This document shows positions 11,796-23,072 of a DNA stretch of 64,000 nt, one piece after another. The notes beneath the pieces are model-generated. The model saw nothing but the letters and a program-made list of their open reading frames with translations. It had not been told where the DNA came from and did not search any database. The stretch is from Pyrenochaeta sp. MPI-SDFR-AT-0127 (Eukaryota; Ascomycota; Dothideomycetes; Pleosporales; Cucurbitariaceae). Position numbers and translations under genes: made by a program. The stretch covers positions 124,001-188,000 of the forward strand of contig JAGTJM010000057.1 in the NCBI GenBank assembly GCA_020747015.1, read 5' to 3'. Position 1 is the first letter of the stretch; the number at the start of each line of letters is the position of its first letter.

Positions 11796-13020
11796 GGATT
11801 TTCAGTACCATTGCAAGCAAGCACAATCTAGAGCTTTCATTGAATTCGACTACCATTATGCAATATGCACATGACGATTGCAATCAATGGAGCAACAATG
11901 ATCACCGAACACGAGTCGTCGTCCCACGGCACGGTCGATACCCGGTGCTATACGAGTCAGAACCCCTGCGCCTCGTACCCGTTCCGCCGATCTTCACAAG
12001 CCAATCCGACCGACAGCTGCCGAGACAGGGGTTACCATAATCCGTATTAAGACAATTCCCGCGAGGCTAGACTGGTCTTTGCCACTGGTGCTGTGAGACA
12101 GCACCGCACGGTATTTGAGCCACGTGGTCCGGGTCATAATCGGACGACATGAGACAAGGTTTGCAGATGCATATAGGGGCGCGGGCCAGCACAGCTGTGA
12201 CAACATCGAAATTTTTTTACCAGTGAAGCTAAGGTGCTGGCAGCATGCGCCCGAACAACCGGGTCTCCGATTTCGTCCGTTAGGTGGAAGAGGTCCCATA
12301 AAGTCTTTCTAAGAGGGAAGGAAAACGTACGATAGTCTTCAGGCCCAGATGTTTCAGAATATCATCCATCATAATGTCAGAACGCAAAGGATACCGAGAT
12401 GCCCTTTGGAGAGGACAAAGCGAGGCATTGTAAGATCAAGCATAGCAAGAGGATAGTGTACGAGGAGACTTTGCCAAGTGCTGAGGAAGAAAAATGTACG
12501 CACAAAACCGTATTTAGCGCAACGTAACAAATGGACAAAACAATACAATCAATCATCGCTTCTTGAAGGCGATTGACAATCTTGACGCACGTATTCCTGT
12601 ATGGAGCGATTTCCCTCATGCACTCCCCAAGTTTTACAGCTTCTACATAGCTTCTCTCAAGCCGAGATTTTTTTTTCTTTTTCGTCTCGAACATTTTTTT
12701 CCTTGCACCAACCTTGCTCTTCAATCTTATCCTCTTTCCTTTATTTACTCTACACCCTCGGGAATTCCGTATGTAGCCAGTCTCGTCATACACTCCATCA
12801 TTATCTCCGTCTTCAAATTCAAAACGTCTCCAAACACATCTCTCATACCTCCCATCTCTCCCAGCCACCTCACCGGCGTAGCAGCTGAAATATCTTGTGA
12901 GTCGAGAAACCGTCTTATTGAGTGGTGTCTCTAATAAACAGCTCTTTACAACTACAATTACACTCAAAAACGTCTTCCTAGTACACAGGTTCATACAAAT
13001 CCCCGCTTTTTGTTTTCAGG
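11796..13020. other. intergenic spacer between convergent genes
   Basis: 3' flanks of the Zn2Cys6 gene (+) and the PAD-like gene (-). It contains T-rich tracts (12668-12700) and no open frame with family resemblance on either strand. Several 90-200 codon frames on both strands overlap one another and lack start context. Confidence 0.45.
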
Positions 13021-15159
13021 TCACCACCAGCGCCTCCCCATTTCTCTAATCGTATTCGTACCGCAATGTACCTCGCCCCCAAACGCATGGTGCGAATTCC
13101 AAACATCCAGAAACTTTACCTTGCAACCCAGCTGCTCGTACAATCTAATCGTAGCCTCTGCCATGATATCCTTGCCATCGATGACTGGGCCCCAGGGCTT
13201 CGGTGTGAGGTAAGTATTAAAGCCAGTCAAGACAATGCCGTTGATCGTTGCGGGGTATACGGATATGCATGCGAGTTTCTCCTCTGGTGCTCGGGGCCCA
13301 ATGTATGGGAGTGAGTGGCGGTTCACCGTGTCGAAGGGCATGGGTAAGTGGTAGATTTCGTCATCTGCGAGGCCGATTTCTGCCTTGAGCGTGGCGATGT
13401 TGGCGGCGATGCGCTTCGCAGCGTCAAGGTTTGTAGGAGTGGCTTTTGCATCCGACAAGAATTCGTCGATTGTTCTTTCTGGCACAGGAACTGATAAGCA
13501 TCCGTAATTCTCTTCCGTGCAGGTTTCGGGTGTCACGCCGTTGATGACTGCGTCGGTTTGCCGCGAGTATAATGCCACGGCCCCGTGTCCGGCACTCTGC
13601 GCGTCTTGCAGTAGCTTGAGACCTGATGCTGGATCAGCTACTACGACAACCCATCCCCGCTTGTTCTTTGCAGGCAAGAACTGCACAAATTCATCGACAT
13701 GGCCGACCCAGAGCCACGCTGTATCCAGCAAGATAGGATCCTGCTCTTCCTGTGCGCGAAGATACGGAAGCACATGTGGCTCATACGGACCATGTCGACC
13801 CATGACGATCCGCCCAGCTGACCATTTCTGCCCATTGTGCTCGAACGGCGGCGTGCATTCTAGATTTCCCATGGAGTTGATCTCATCCCTTTTGCCTCCG
13901 AGGTGCTGTACTGCACCTACACCTGTATCTCTGAGGCTTTCAAATACTTGCCGACCTGCTGTGCGAGAGTCTTGGCTGGAGCGTATATGTACACGAAGAC
14001 CAATTGGTCCGTCGGGGCCGGGCATGCTGGTGTATCCTGGTTCCACAATGTCCTGTGCCCAAGGGTCGGTGTTGTCCTTGAATAAAAAGGGGTCTGGGAG
14101 CCCTGAGTCCACGGTGGCAGACGCTAGATTCTGGTCGAATTGCTGTTGCCATGGAAATTTCTTCTCGTCGCCTGCGACGGAGAGGATTTGCTCGACTTTG
14201 TCAAGGTGGTTGTGTACTAGTACTGGTGCGACGCGGAGTTCGACTTCATCTGTTGATGTCTCGGTACCGTCTTGGATCTTGAAGCGTACGGTGACTCGTC
14301 CATCCCAAACTTCTGGTCTGCGCGTGTCTCTTGCGTCGATGCCAAGGACTAGACCTGTGCGAAGATGTGAGGCGGAGAATGTGTCGTTGTCCCGTACTAT
14401 ACTCCAGTTGCCGTCTAATTGATGGAAGATGCGAACAAAAGGTCTTTGCTGAGGGTCAGGAACCGATATCCACCCCGTAGCCGAGTCTGAGATGTCTTCT
14501 AGAGCGACCGTCCGAATTGGAGCAAGATACTGGGGTGCACGCTGGATGTCGTCTGAAGCATCGTGACTATTCCCGAGCTCTTCATTGCTGAGTGACTGCG
14601 CAGTCTTGGAGCGTCGACGGTCTGTATCGCCGATATTCGGTAAGAATAAAGCACCGCGACTTCTAGTCCAATTGGCTTTGCCAACGCCGATGTAGCTACT
14701 AGACATGTTGACTATGCCATGACGATTGCTATCGGCGCGAATATCGGCTTTGAGTGTGTATGCAGCGGTAGTATCTGGAGACTCGTCAGATGTAAACTTC
14801 TGGTTAACGAAGGAACCATACTGAAAAGATGGAATACGCGATTGCTGTGCCTTTGATGAAATGGAACTCTGCTTTGTGCTCTGCTGGAGCAGAAAAGTGG
14901 TTGCGCTCGTGATACACGAGATAAAAGACGGAAAGCCATATTTACTGTGTCTGAAAACGCTTCCAGTTCATCAAGAGAGGTACTCGAAATGGAATCCGAT
15001 ATCCTCTGAGGCTTGGGAAGAATTGCCTACGAGTATGCCACCAAAAAAGAGTCGCCAAGCCAATTCAGCCATGCCGCGTCCAATTGTCGTCGCACTCTGG
15101 CAGGAAAGAACGGTGTGACCGACAATGTACGCAGAGATACAAAACCGCGATAAAATCAT
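13021..15159 (-). CDS. protein-arginine deiminase (PAD) family enzyme
   Basis: PADs hydrolyse peptidyl-arginine to citrulline. The open frame 14967-13021 contains the full PAD catalytic domain. Counting from the Met at 14706, the active-site set is present: Asp219 in DPWAQD, His337 and Asp339 in WVGHVDEF, and Cys548 in the C-terminal HCGTN. The upstream in-frame sequence encodes TLKADIRADSNRHG, a segment usual just after the N-terminus of microbial PADs, so 14706 is not the true start. A first exon is therefore needed. The best candidate is ATG 15159 with a hydrophobic N-terminus, donor at 15030 and acceptor at 14821, in phase, but this join is tentative. The enzyme could be secreted or membrane-anchored. 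It is divergent from a Zn2Cys6 regulator starting at 15457. Confidence 0.85.
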
Positions 15160-15456
15160 GGTGCATCCTACGTAGGCATCAGCATTCCCTTATAGTGTGA
15201 TTGGGCAGGGTTATGCGCTAGAACTAATCGAGAAACCCTTCGCGCCGTGCGTCTCACCCCAGCCTATTGACACCACCTGGTGCAGATCTCCCGTCATCTA
15301 TCCACAGCCATCTCGACTCAGCCGCAAATGTGATGTTTAAATGGACATCATGATGCCAGCTTATTTCTCTTCTATATCAGTCATTCTTGTGCATACCTTC
15401 TCCTGCCCGTAAGAGGGCCTTCTGGCGTCACGTTACTTCCTTCTCCACATTCAACG

Positions 15457-16896
15457 ATGCCAGACACAACGCGATCGAGTCCACCGCAGCAGACACAAAA
15501 ACGAACTCGGAGTGGATGTCAGACATGCAGGAAGCGGCGGAAGCGATGCGACCAACGTCGACCCGCGTGTACCAGCTGTTCCAAGCTGAACCTCCAATGC
15601 GTTTATGGGCTAAACGTTCGGTGGGGCTCAACTCGCGAGTCATTCATCAATGCGACGATGCCTCAAACCGGTTTGGGTGTCGGTACGAAGGACGCTTTGA
15701 ATGATCTTCTCGAGGGTATCAACACAAGTCCGAAGCTGCATCGCCTGATTGACACAACGCTTGATGGCGATGGCCGCAATATCCTCATTAGATGTTAGTA
15801 CTTCCCCCCTGTCTACTTCAGGTCCTAACCTAGCTCTACTCCAGTTTTGACAACTGGATATCGACTCCTCGCCAGCGATTTTATGTCAGACGACACATGG
15901 CTCACCACACACTTTCCGCTTTGCGAGAACTCCAAGGCGTGCCTATTAAGCCTAGTTGCATTTCAGGCAGCTGTTGATCCCGAGCATGAAGAAGACTTCG
16001 ATCGCTTCTATGATCAGGCGTTGACTCAATTCACGAAAGAGACCTGTGGGCTAGGGAAAATCCCTGAAACCAGTTTGTTCTTTGCTGGATTGTTTATGTG
16101 TACAATCAACGTGAGTCGTGCTCAGGGAGTCAAAGTGCACCTTTATAACCATTAACAGCTAAGTCGATTGATGCCATATACGAATCATCTTAACGCCATC
16201 ATTGCCATGGTCATGGGTTGGCTCAAACTTGATACGCCAATTCGGTCTGATACTCAGGAGTTTCTGTCTCTGCTCGGCTTTCTGGACCTTCAAACACATA
16301 CTATAAATCGGATGACGCCGCAGAACTATGTCTGGTACACGTATTGCCGTGGACAACACGGTGTACATCGTATCAGCGGCCTTCCATACTCACTCATGGA
16401 CCTTCTCTCGAGTGTACATCTGCAAGGTACCGAACAAAATCTTCTATCATGGACGCCGCCACCGGGCGCACCAGCACAGCAACTTTTATGGAAAGCGTCG
16501 CGCTTTGCTGGCATATTATCAGTTTACGAGCTCAGGCTCCAATCAGGTTCACTGTCAGAAGTGCTGCCTTCGTCTTTGGGCGCATCCCTCTCACCTCAAG
16601 TCCTTGTTCACAATATTCTTGGCCTTATCCAACAATGTGTCATTTTCGTACCCTCAGAGTCTGGGCAATTCAAGCAGACTCTAACCTACCCTTTGGTAAT
16701 GGCAGCCTCTCAACGCTCTGCACTCGCGGGCTCTGAGAAGGATTTCATATGCCAGACGATTCGGGACATGGCAAGTGAGCGCAATCACTTTGCATATCAG
16801 GGCATTTTGGGTGTTGTGCAAGAGTTTTGGAAGAGCAAGGATTCCACTATTGAAGAGACGGCAAGGAGATTGGACGTGGAGCTCCCGCTGTGTTGA
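15457..16896 (+). CDS. Zn2Cys6 transcription factor (Fungal_trans_2-like), 446 aa
   Basis: Exons 15457-15793, 15845-16110 and 16159-16896 join in phase (introns 51 and 48 nt). The zinc cluster lies at residues 21-48, SGCQTCRKRRKRCDQRRPAC, preceded by a basic Gln/Arg stretch. The rest is a helical middle domain with LLSLVAFQAA, ETSLFFAGLFMCTINLSRL and repeated hydrophobic helices, similar in size and layout to the short Fungal_trans_2 type regulators. It has no activation-rich tail. About 300 bp separate its ATG from the presumed start of the PAD gene on the other strand. Such divergent pairing often marks a pathway-specific regulator, so PAD is a plausible target (inference). Confidence 0.82.
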
Positions 16897-17327
16897 AACT
16901 GCGCAGTATTTCCGATGAGCGGTTTTTATATCATATGTACTAGGTCAACAAGCATTTAATGAAGGATGAATTAGCCACAACTTGTGGTGCGCTGGTAGGA
17001 CATATTTAGCCATTGTTCAATTTATTCGGGTACATGGTTTAGGGTGGCATGGAGTCCATGCAAGGATAAAGCATTTGGAGATCTCTGAATTCAGAGCAAG
17101 ATAGAGACGCAGGATACGGAATGCTAGGATATAGCTGGTAATAGACTCAATCCGTTCACAACCTACACTTTAACCATTCACTTTAGTGGCTCTTATTCTC
17201 ATTTTCAATCATTATCATTACATTCTATACTATTGTTTATGTGTGTACCCATGTTGCGCCAGACAGCCAGACCGCCATTTAGGTAACGCAAACGCCAAAA
17301 AATGGAGTGGAGAGTAAAAGGACGATA
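16897..17327. other. intergenic spacer between convergent genes
   Basis: AT-rich 3' flanks of the Zn2Cys6 gene (+) and the sulfate permease gene (-). TATA- and TTTATG-rich, consistent with polyadenylation regions. No other feature was seen. Confidence 0.45.
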
Positions 17328-19998
17328 TTACTGCTCATTTCCCGACCCAGGCAATTCACTCGTGCTTCGACTCGACATCTCGTCTCGTTCATCCTGCTTC
17401 TTTGCATCCCTGACCGCTGCGTCAACAGCATCATGCAAGTCGATGTGGAAGAACGGTCGATCAACCCCATAAACCGGCTCGACACGACTCTTCTCTCTAT
17501 GAAGTGTGCCTTTTGAGCTCAGTCGCCGCCCCGCTTCATCATATCGGATCCTGCTTCTCAGGCTCTCCAGGTCTCGTTGCTCTTCTTCTGTTGCGCCGGC
17601 GAGTGAAGCAGTGACAGTGTATGCTGGACACCAGGATCCAAGCTCATCCACGCTGTCAACTGTAGGGAAGCCAAAGCCTGCAAACGCGAGTGCTCGACGT
17701 GTCCATCGATTGTGTACGCCAGCAAAGTGCCACTCTACCAGTGCGGGTGCAGCATACCGGTCCAAGGTATGGCGCAGGTCAATCAAGCCTTGGATACTGG
17801 TTATGTCAATGATGTTGACTGTAGAAAAGTCAAGTACCACGGCGCGAAGGATTGGTAGGGCCGACTTTTCTTCATCCACTTTAGCAGAAGGAGGAGCATC
17901 GCACCAAAGTCGATCACTGGCACGGATGCCATCATCGATCTGGGTGCGTCGAGTGTGAGACTTGATGTACGACGTAAGGTAGTCGATGTGGTAGGCTTGG
18001 TTGATGTAATTGAAGTTCTCGCTGAATCGATAAATGAAAACCCCAGGGTACGCTGGCTCAACTTTGATGTTGGGATTGCGGGAGTCTTTTGTGCCATATG
18101 GAAGATAGACCTGTCGAGATGCTTCGGTAGTTTCAGTATGCTCGGGATGTATGGCCATAGTAAGTGCCGAGCTTGAGCACGATGTAACATCATCTGGACT
18201 CGGAGACAGTGCATGACTTCCTCGCACGATTCGCGTCACACCCACCGAGCCACGGAATCTCCCTGGACTCTTTGCCATGCGGATGAGTAACATTGCGAAC
18301 GACAAGCCGACTGTGACGTAGATGGCTGTCTCCAGATCTGTGAAGAAGGCAATGACGACTCCGCAGATCCATATGAAGAGCTCAAAGGGCGAGAGTTTCC
18401 AATACTTGTACAGTGACTTTGGTGGTGTAATCAAGTTGATTGTACAGTGAATGATTAAACCAGCAAGAGCCGCGTTTGGGATGTAGAAAAACACTGCCGT
18501 CAGTGCATACAGAGCGAGCACAAGTACCATTGCGCTGAATAGGCCAGCAAGTGGAGTACGCACGGCTGCTTTGGAGAGAACGGCAGAAGCGCCAAATGAA
18601 CCAGTGCATACATAGCCACCTACAAAGGGACTTAGTAGGTTTGCTGCACCCTGTGCAATCATCTCTTGCGAAGGCACAATGGTGTAGTTGAAGATTCGAC
18701 CGAAGGATTTGGCGATAGCAATGTGCTCGACGATGAGAATGATTATGATTGCGGGCAGCTCTGAGGCTACCAGACCGAACAGCTTGCTATCCATTCGCGG
18801 AACGCCAGCATGACTGAGCCCTTTCTCGATGTGTCCAACGATTCGAAACTTCTTTTGACCTGCAGCTCCATTGCGATGTACAAGCCAGCTGATGAAGGTA
18901 AACAGCAAAATAGTGAAAGTGAGTCTCAAAGAAGAGATGAGCGACCACATTCTTTTCTTGTGCGGTTGGCGTATCTCCATCCTCGCACATACATCTCGGA
19001 TCACCCAAAGCAGCACAATGGATGTGATTCCAATTGCTGCGTCGAGTTTTGCCCTAGGCAAGTTTTTAAGAGTGTTGGTATACACCTTATACGGTGGCTC
19101 GCGTGTGTTGATACCAGTGATACCCAGCACTATTGGCAGCTGCGTTGAGATGATGGTAACGCTAGCAGACGTGACGAATGCTGAAATCGGAACATAAGGA
19201 ATGAATTCTATCAGCCAACCAAGACGCAGAACACCGAAAACGAATAACACAGCTCCAGCAAGGAACGACAGAGCGTGTGCGATTTCTTCGGGCCTGTACA
19301 CGCCTGGATGCTCAGCCTCGATCTTGGTAATGACACTGCCAACAAGGAGGGATCCCACTGCAGTGGTCTGGAATATGTGAGCAATCGTCAAGCAAGTCGG
19401 AGCAAGGTCAGACTTACACCGATAACAATGTCTTTCGAAGTCCCGAAGACCCAGTACAGACAAGCGCCAGTAAACGTCGTGTAAAGACCAAAGGCCGGCG
19501 TCAACCGAGCAAGCAAAGCGTACGCCATAGCCTGAGGCACCACCACAAGCCCCACAGTTACTCCTACTGCAAGTCAGTTCATGGCTTGAGGGCCTTTGAT
19601 TACAATGAACACTTACCAGCAATCGCATCTCCCACCAACCAGTGCACGTTATACCTTCGAACCCACCGTGCACTGGGAAACAGCTCGCGCACATACTCAG
19701 TGACGCCGTGAGAAGACGGCACCAACTCGCGAAACCACTCTGCTACCGATGGATCCTCCTCGAGAAAGGTCGCTCCGATCGTCTCGCGAGCGATCTGCTC
19801 CAACGACGCAGTCTGCTTGCTGCGGTTCGTCAAGGAGGCGCTTAAGACCTTCGTCGTTGCGTTGTTGAGGAAGGTCTTTAGCCTGCTTCCACTCGTGGTG
19901 CGGCCAGGAGTCGAGGATACATTCTGAACCGACGAGGAGAGGTTGGAGTCGTTTGTCGTTGCGTTGTTGGGGGACGTCTTTAGCTTGCTTCCACTCAT
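17328..19998 (-). CDS. SulP-family sulfate permease with STAS domain, 856 aa
   Basis: Exons 19998-19617, 19566-19418 and 19367-17328 join in phase (introns 50 nt each). The second exon supplies the Sulfate_transp signature (VGLVVVPQAMAYALLARLTP... YWVFGTSKDIVIG), continued by TTAVGSLLVGSV in exon 3. Roughly 10-12 membrane helices follow. A C-terminal cytoplasmic STAS domain is marked by AVVLDFSTVNIIDITSIQGL. The length matches yeast SUL1/SUL2 and Neurospora cys-14 type permeases, so high-affinity proton-coupled sulfate uptake at the plasma membrane is the likely role. The N-terminal 70 residues contain a tandem duplication; the only in-frame ATG before the core is 19998. The tail (SSRSTSELPGSGNEQ) is polar. 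Confidence 0.88.
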
Positions 19999-20044
19999 GG
20001 TGCGGCCAGGAGTCGAGAACACACTCTGACCCGATGGACAGCAT
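19697..20044 (-). promoter_or_regulatory. out-of-frame upstream ORF overlapping the permease start
   Basis: An ATG at 20044 lies 46 nt upstream of the permease ATG (19998), in a different frame, and stays open for 115 codons into exon 1 of the permease. Ribosomes starting there would bypass the permease start, so it could lower translation or make it conditional. The long open length is partly explained by the 102-bp (34-codon) duplication, which keeps frame in both readings. The protein it would encode (repeats of DSWPHHEWKQAKD) looks non-native. Confidence 0.4.
19853..20036. repeat. 102-bp-period tandem duplication across the permease start codon
   Basis: Segments starting at 19853 and 19955 match for about 80 bp with roughly nine differences by eye. 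The period is 102 bp (34 codons), so the reading frame is kept. The permease ATG at 19996-19998 lies in the upstream copy. In the other copy the equivalent triplet reads ACG (Thr). The encoded repeat is STPGRT-SGS-LKT--NNATT. Confidence 0.8.
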
Positions 20045-21088
20045 GGATGCTAACGGTGTTGCAGAAGAGAGTGGAGGCTGATAAGACAATATCGGCGATT
20101 AATTGGGTGGAATAATGGCCAGGGCGTGATTGTAGAATATTTGGTGAATCTTGCGTGCTTTTAAAAGCAAAATAAAGAGACAATGGCCGATTTATAAGTC
20201 ACTGGAGTCACCACAGGTCTGGCCATTATAGCTTTGTTCCTATGGTATTGGCACACCGTCATGTCTGATACTCGTGACATGTCGCCGACGACCCGAGATT
20301 TTCGGGCGAGAGAATCTGGCCAATCGTATCGCTTGCCCTTCCCGACCTCACCGCATCCTTATCTTTTTGCGCATGCAATTCCGGATTTTCTCCATATGAA
20401 TGCCGTCAGGCTGCAGTTGAAAGATACATAGAAATGTAATGGAACAAGTGTATACCCTTTTCGCGCTGCCTTTGGGTGGTGCGTCGCTATTTCATCCATA
20501 GCTTATACAATCCAATCCTTAGCATCAGAGTCTGCAACCTCAGCTGAACCCAAGATCTTTTCGCCTTGACCTTGGCGAAGCGAAAATCGGCCGCGGAGCA
20601 GGGGCGATTAAACTTTGATAAAAAAACGTAACATGCGAATGCTTAAAATGGTGAGGCGAGGTGGCAGATGCTGATGCAACAGGAAGGATTGAATGTGTCA
20701 ATGCCAAGCTCCACACCATGTTCCAGAGCTCCACAACTGGGCCATAGGTTTTGCGGGGAAAGGTACACGAACAAATGGTGGGCCTATGACTGACCTTTGG
20801 ATCTTCTCGGGCCGTCGGTGGCCGCGACATTTTGAACATGTCATTCATACATTCGTGGCACACAACGCCAGACACAAGTGGAGAATATTTGTCATGTTCA
20901 CAGACGGATACATGCGCGCAATAAAATACGCGCTGTCTGATTAAGTGTCGGAGATCTCTCTAGTTCCTTCATGGAGGACGTTCGGGACTATGAGCTGGTT
21001 CTTGGCTTGAACACGAAGCCCTCCTCACTATCCTCTAGCCACTGTTCAAAGAAGAGTTAATGCTCACCGTTTTGATCAATAGGTCATA
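19999..21088. other. spacer holding the permease promoter
   Basis: The left 200 bp is the permease leader. The rest lies between the permease promoter and the 3' end of the F-box gene. No open frame here resembles a family, and no repeat beyond the duplication at its left edge was seen. Confidence 0.4.
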
Positions 21089-22561
21089 TCAGAGTCCAGA
21101 ATCCTCATCATCGCTTGCAGTGTGCGAGTCCGGCATGTCTTCTCCATGAGCACTGTCCATATCTGATTCGTCTTCTCCATCAGCACTGTCCATGTCCGAC
21201 TCTTCTTCTCCAACAGTATGGCTTTCTTCAGATATGGATTCTTCACCAACCTCGCATAGACAGCACGAACACGGAATATCCTCACCACGCTTGAACATCC
21301 ACTCTAGTACCAGTCCACGCCCCAATCGCTCGCCGCGAAAACTGGTGCCATTCGTATACGCAGAAACAGTCCCGTCGCGGTTGACGGCAAACCCAAACGT
21401 ATCTTCAGCCACATCTTCGAAGTCCGCAGCTGAATGATCCTCGTCTTGCTCTTCTTCAATGGGTTCTGGCGTGTCATTTTCCTCGTCAGAGTTGTTGTCG
21501 TCCACGGCGTCGCCGATCCATCCCTCACACCAGTTGCAGATCGCATCGTATTCCGTGTATTCGTCGAGAGTAGCTCCGCATCGGCATTTGCATGAGTTCG
21601 CGCCTGTTCTGTTGTAATTATGGTTCATGCATTTCCCAACATTGGCATCGGATTCGTAATGCATTTTGTAGCATGGCACACAAATCCATTGATCGAGGAA
21701 ACGTTTGCGCAAAGTACAAGAGCACGTTCTTAGCGGCTCCTCTTGGTGATTCTTGAAGCATGAGGAGCAAACAAGCTCTTTCCGGCAGCTGGCGACCGAC
21801 CGGAGGTACGCAACCATCTCGTGATTGCAGTACGGGAACTCAGTCCGGCCACTAGGAGTAATTTGATGGCGTCCCAGATCGATGTCCAAGATACGGTCGA
21901 TTGGCTCAGGATCAGCCACTGCGTGTGCGTCAAGAGCGGTATGGAATCGGCCTTGATCGTGAAGTGGCATCATCTTATCAGCCGCTAAATACCAAGCAGC
22001 GTTGTCTCCATTCTTTGGAGGGTAAACCGCAACCGCTCGCCGCTGAAGAAGTTGATAACCAGCCCACCAACGGTGCTTGTCGAGCCCAGGATCTTCCATC
22101 AGGACCTGGTAGTGGACATGAATTCGGCATTCGTCACAAGTGTTAATACCGCAGTCTATACACGGCCGCGATTCCACTTTGAACCCAAGACCACCGCACC
22201 CAATGCTAGCGCTGAAGGTCTTTGCCGAGCAGGGACAGTGAGTCGCTTTTCGTACTGCGAGACCGAGACTGGGGCATAGCGTCCTGGTGAGCAAGTTTGC
22301 CTTTGCACCAGGATCATGCATTCGGAGGTGGCTGTGGGTGGCCTGAGACAGCAGCGAAAGGTGAACTGCATCTTGAGGATGGAGATGTGAAATGAACCCC
22401 TGGTAATGTGTAAGCGCTGTTCAAAGTGCTTCGCAGTATTACTATACCTCAAGGATTGGATAGTGCGCTATCAAGGTAATGAGTGGATTCGTGGCATTGG
22501 TTGTTGCAGCTGGCAGTTGCCAGTTGTGTGTGACGCCACTCAAGGCAACATTTTGTTGCAT
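21089..22561 (-). CDS. F-box-like, cysteine-rich protein, 474 aa
   Basis: Two exons (22561-22448 and 22399-21089) join in phase over a 48-nt GT-AG intron. Exon 1 and the start of exon 2 give an F-box-like segment (NPLITLIAHYPILEGFISHL, then HPQDAVHLSLLSQATHSHL, about residues 27-64). Next come Cys-rich modules: CIDCGINTCDEC, then CRKELVCSSCFKNHQ with CSC, then ICVPCYKMHYES and CKCRCG, which probably bind zinc. The last 130 residues are strongly acidic and contain two SDMDSA-GED repeats. Such proteins are common in dothideomycetes and may act as SCF substrate adaptors (inference). The N-terminal exon is short and easily missed. ATG 22561 is the first in frame. Confidence 0.7.
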
Positions 22562-23072
22562 GCCTGCCATGTTTGTGGTCTCGCGAACTCAATGGCTTGC
22601 AAGAATAGTTGGACTACGAGCAATCAAGAAGGGTGACGAAGTTGTCTCTGGAGAAATTGGCTACGTAGGGGCGGGCTTAGGGTGGAGGATCTTGGTAAAT
22701 AAATACATGAGTGGAGACAAGAGCGAGGAAAGCGCGTGCACTACAAGTCAGGCAACAATCCGCTCAAGGCACGTGCACTACTTTTATTTGAACTTTCATT
22801 GAACAAACAACAATCACTGTGGTTTTATACAATATGCGAGGGCAGATTCCAGGTTTGCATACAACTAGTGAACAGAAACTGAGCCAATGAAGGGCCCTCA
22901 GAGGCCTTGCCTCAAAAAAAAACCGCGTGTACAAACCGGGAAAACATGTTTCACCTTCATGTCACATCTCTTTAATCCGACTAGACAACACTAGATCTTC
23001 GATTGTAATTAGAGAGGAGCCTGAAGTCTATTGGACGTCATCCGCCACTTCAAAAGTTTCCCTGAACACGCT
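22562..23072. other. intergenic spacer
   Basis: 5' flank of the F-box gene, with an A-run at 22914-22922. Nothing else was recognised. Confidence 0.4.

Noticed and set aside
12377..12994. 205-codon minus-strand frame between convergent genes
   Set aside because: Starts at a non-ATG codon, composition not protein-like, and opposite frames are also open.
13517..14422. 301-codon frame antisense to the PAD gene
   Set aside because: A mirror of the PAD codon usage; it has no domain and the PAD frame is certain.
19697..20044. 115-codon frame at the permease start considered as a protein gene
   Set aside because: The product is repeats of the duplicated DNA in the wrong frame; kept only as a possible upstream ORF.
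20540..20944. Open frames on both strands in the permease-F-box spacer
   Set aside because: No start context, no splice extension, no family resemblance.
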